Source of the DNA: Hypholoma sublateritium FD-334 SS-4
Taxonomy: Eukaryota; Basidiomycota; Agaricomycetes; Agaricales; Strophariaceae
Assembly (NCBI GenBank): GCA_000827495.1
Contig: KN817541.1
Location: forward strand, 4,334 to 24,157
Reading direction: 5' to 3'
Length of the DNA stretch: 19,824 bases
Shown: in pieces, positions 19,564 to 19,824 of the stretch
Position numbering within the stretch: the first letter of the stretch is position 1
Layout: each line of letters begins with the position of its first letter
Translations under genes and position numbers: made by a program
The notes under the pieces: model-generated
What the model saw: the letters and a program-made list of their open reading frames with translations, nothing else
What the model was told of the DNA's origin: nothing
The model's database searches: none

Positions 19564-19740
19564 TATTGTAATAATTAAATAGCGGCCTCATTTATTTATT
19601 AAATAATAATTTAAAAAACATTTCGGGGGTTTCCGAGGGTGAGGAATTTTTTGGCGGCCTCAGATTTGTCAGCAGACGGCCACAGGCCTCAGTGCAACGG
19701 TCGGGGGCGGCCACCCTCGGAATAAGGCTAGAAGCACTGC

Positions 19741-19824
19741 CATGGAGCTCTGAGAGCTCCACCATATTGCATCCACACCACAGCCATTTCGCTTTTTTGA
19801 CTTGCTCCACCATGGAGCTCTGAG
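19741..19824. repeat. Alternating direct and inverted copies at the window edge
   Basis: CATGGAGCTCTGAG occurs at 19741-19754 and again at 19811-19824, 70 bp later and cut by the window end. The first copy runs into TGGAGCTCT-G-AGAGCTCCA, a perfect 9-bp hairpin (19743-19761). The second is preceded by GCTCCA-CCA-TGGAGC, a 6-bp hairpin. A tandem array with a 70-bp period may continue outside the window. Confidence 0.6.

Larger units (their letters stand above)
18690..19720. repeat. Satellite-like field of GGCCNCA words
   Basis: GGCCACA, GGCCGCA and GGCCTCA occur several dozen times over about 1 kb, mostly as GCGGCCACAT, GAGGCCGCATG and GCGGCCTCA. The words persist even where the surrounding DNA turns AT-rich (about 19420-19680). 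They therefore are not just a result of base composition. Short units of about 18-25 bp (GGGCGGAGGCCGCATGCGCA) dominate between 18960 and 19280. Ambiguous bases (18852, 19150, 19185) show that repeats hindered base calling. Confidence 0.75.

Noticed and set aside
19592..19813. 73-codon minus-strand frame at the right edge
   Set aside because: It spans the hairpin repeats and an AT-rich stretch, with no splice or start context and no family match. It may be the edge of something outside the window.

Overview
The window looks like nuclear DNA of a mushroom-forming basidiomycete (Agaricomycetes). The main evidence is a set of genes split by very short introns (about 45-59 nt, GTNNGN donors, CTRAC/CTGAY-like branch points). 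Their products also match families I associate with agaric genomes: a C2H2/OrsD-type RecQ-like helicase, JmjC-like proteins and a BTB-like relic. Scattered N bases show draft-quality sequence. No prokaryotic features were seen.

Every gene I can support lies on the minus strand, head to tail, so the text follows the minus strand from right to left. At the right end (about 17.85-19.82 kb) there is a very G-rich strand with a 32-bp minisatellite. It is followed by a satellite-like field built on a GGCCNCA motif, with a 110-116 bp higher-order unit, and by inverted and direct repeats at the window edge. From 17.7 to 17.1 kb there is a tentative four-exon orphan gene; 17.08-15.58 kb has splice-like signals but no gene I could resolve.

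The dominant gene (15573-9535, nine exons, 1877 codons, length a multiple of three after splicing) encodes a C2H2 finger, an OrsD/DUF3505-like region with two more Cys/His clusters, a region whose R...K...R...H...Y pattern resembles a tyrosine recombinase, a RecQ-like helicase core and a Cys-rich tail. A tentative five-exon orphan gene follows (9411-8569). It shares a 15-bp block ending in the start codon with the orphan at 17709.

From 7985 to 1992 comes a tight cluster of four genes with gaps of 71, 65 and 154 bp. It contains two JmjC-like paralogues, one with an intact HxD...H triad (3108-5269) and one that has lost all three metal ligands (5940-7985). They share at least four intron positions and phases. 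It also contains two small proteins (5335-5868 and 1992-2953) that share an uncommon six-cysteine module, CX2CX6-9CX20CX2CX6C. The first and last genes of the cluster each carry a pair of CArG boxes 31-32 bp apart, starting about 60 bp upstream of the ATG. This suggests co-regulation by a MADS-box factor.

Left of the cluster are a 50-bp-spaced direct repeat, a 28-bp-period array of the palindrome TCGTCGACGA, and a decayed BTB-like gene. A possible reading is an accessory block with a recombinase-like helicase next to a chromatin/DNA-binding cassette of paralogous pairs. The domain and splice calls come from reading the sequence; homology statements were not checked by database search.
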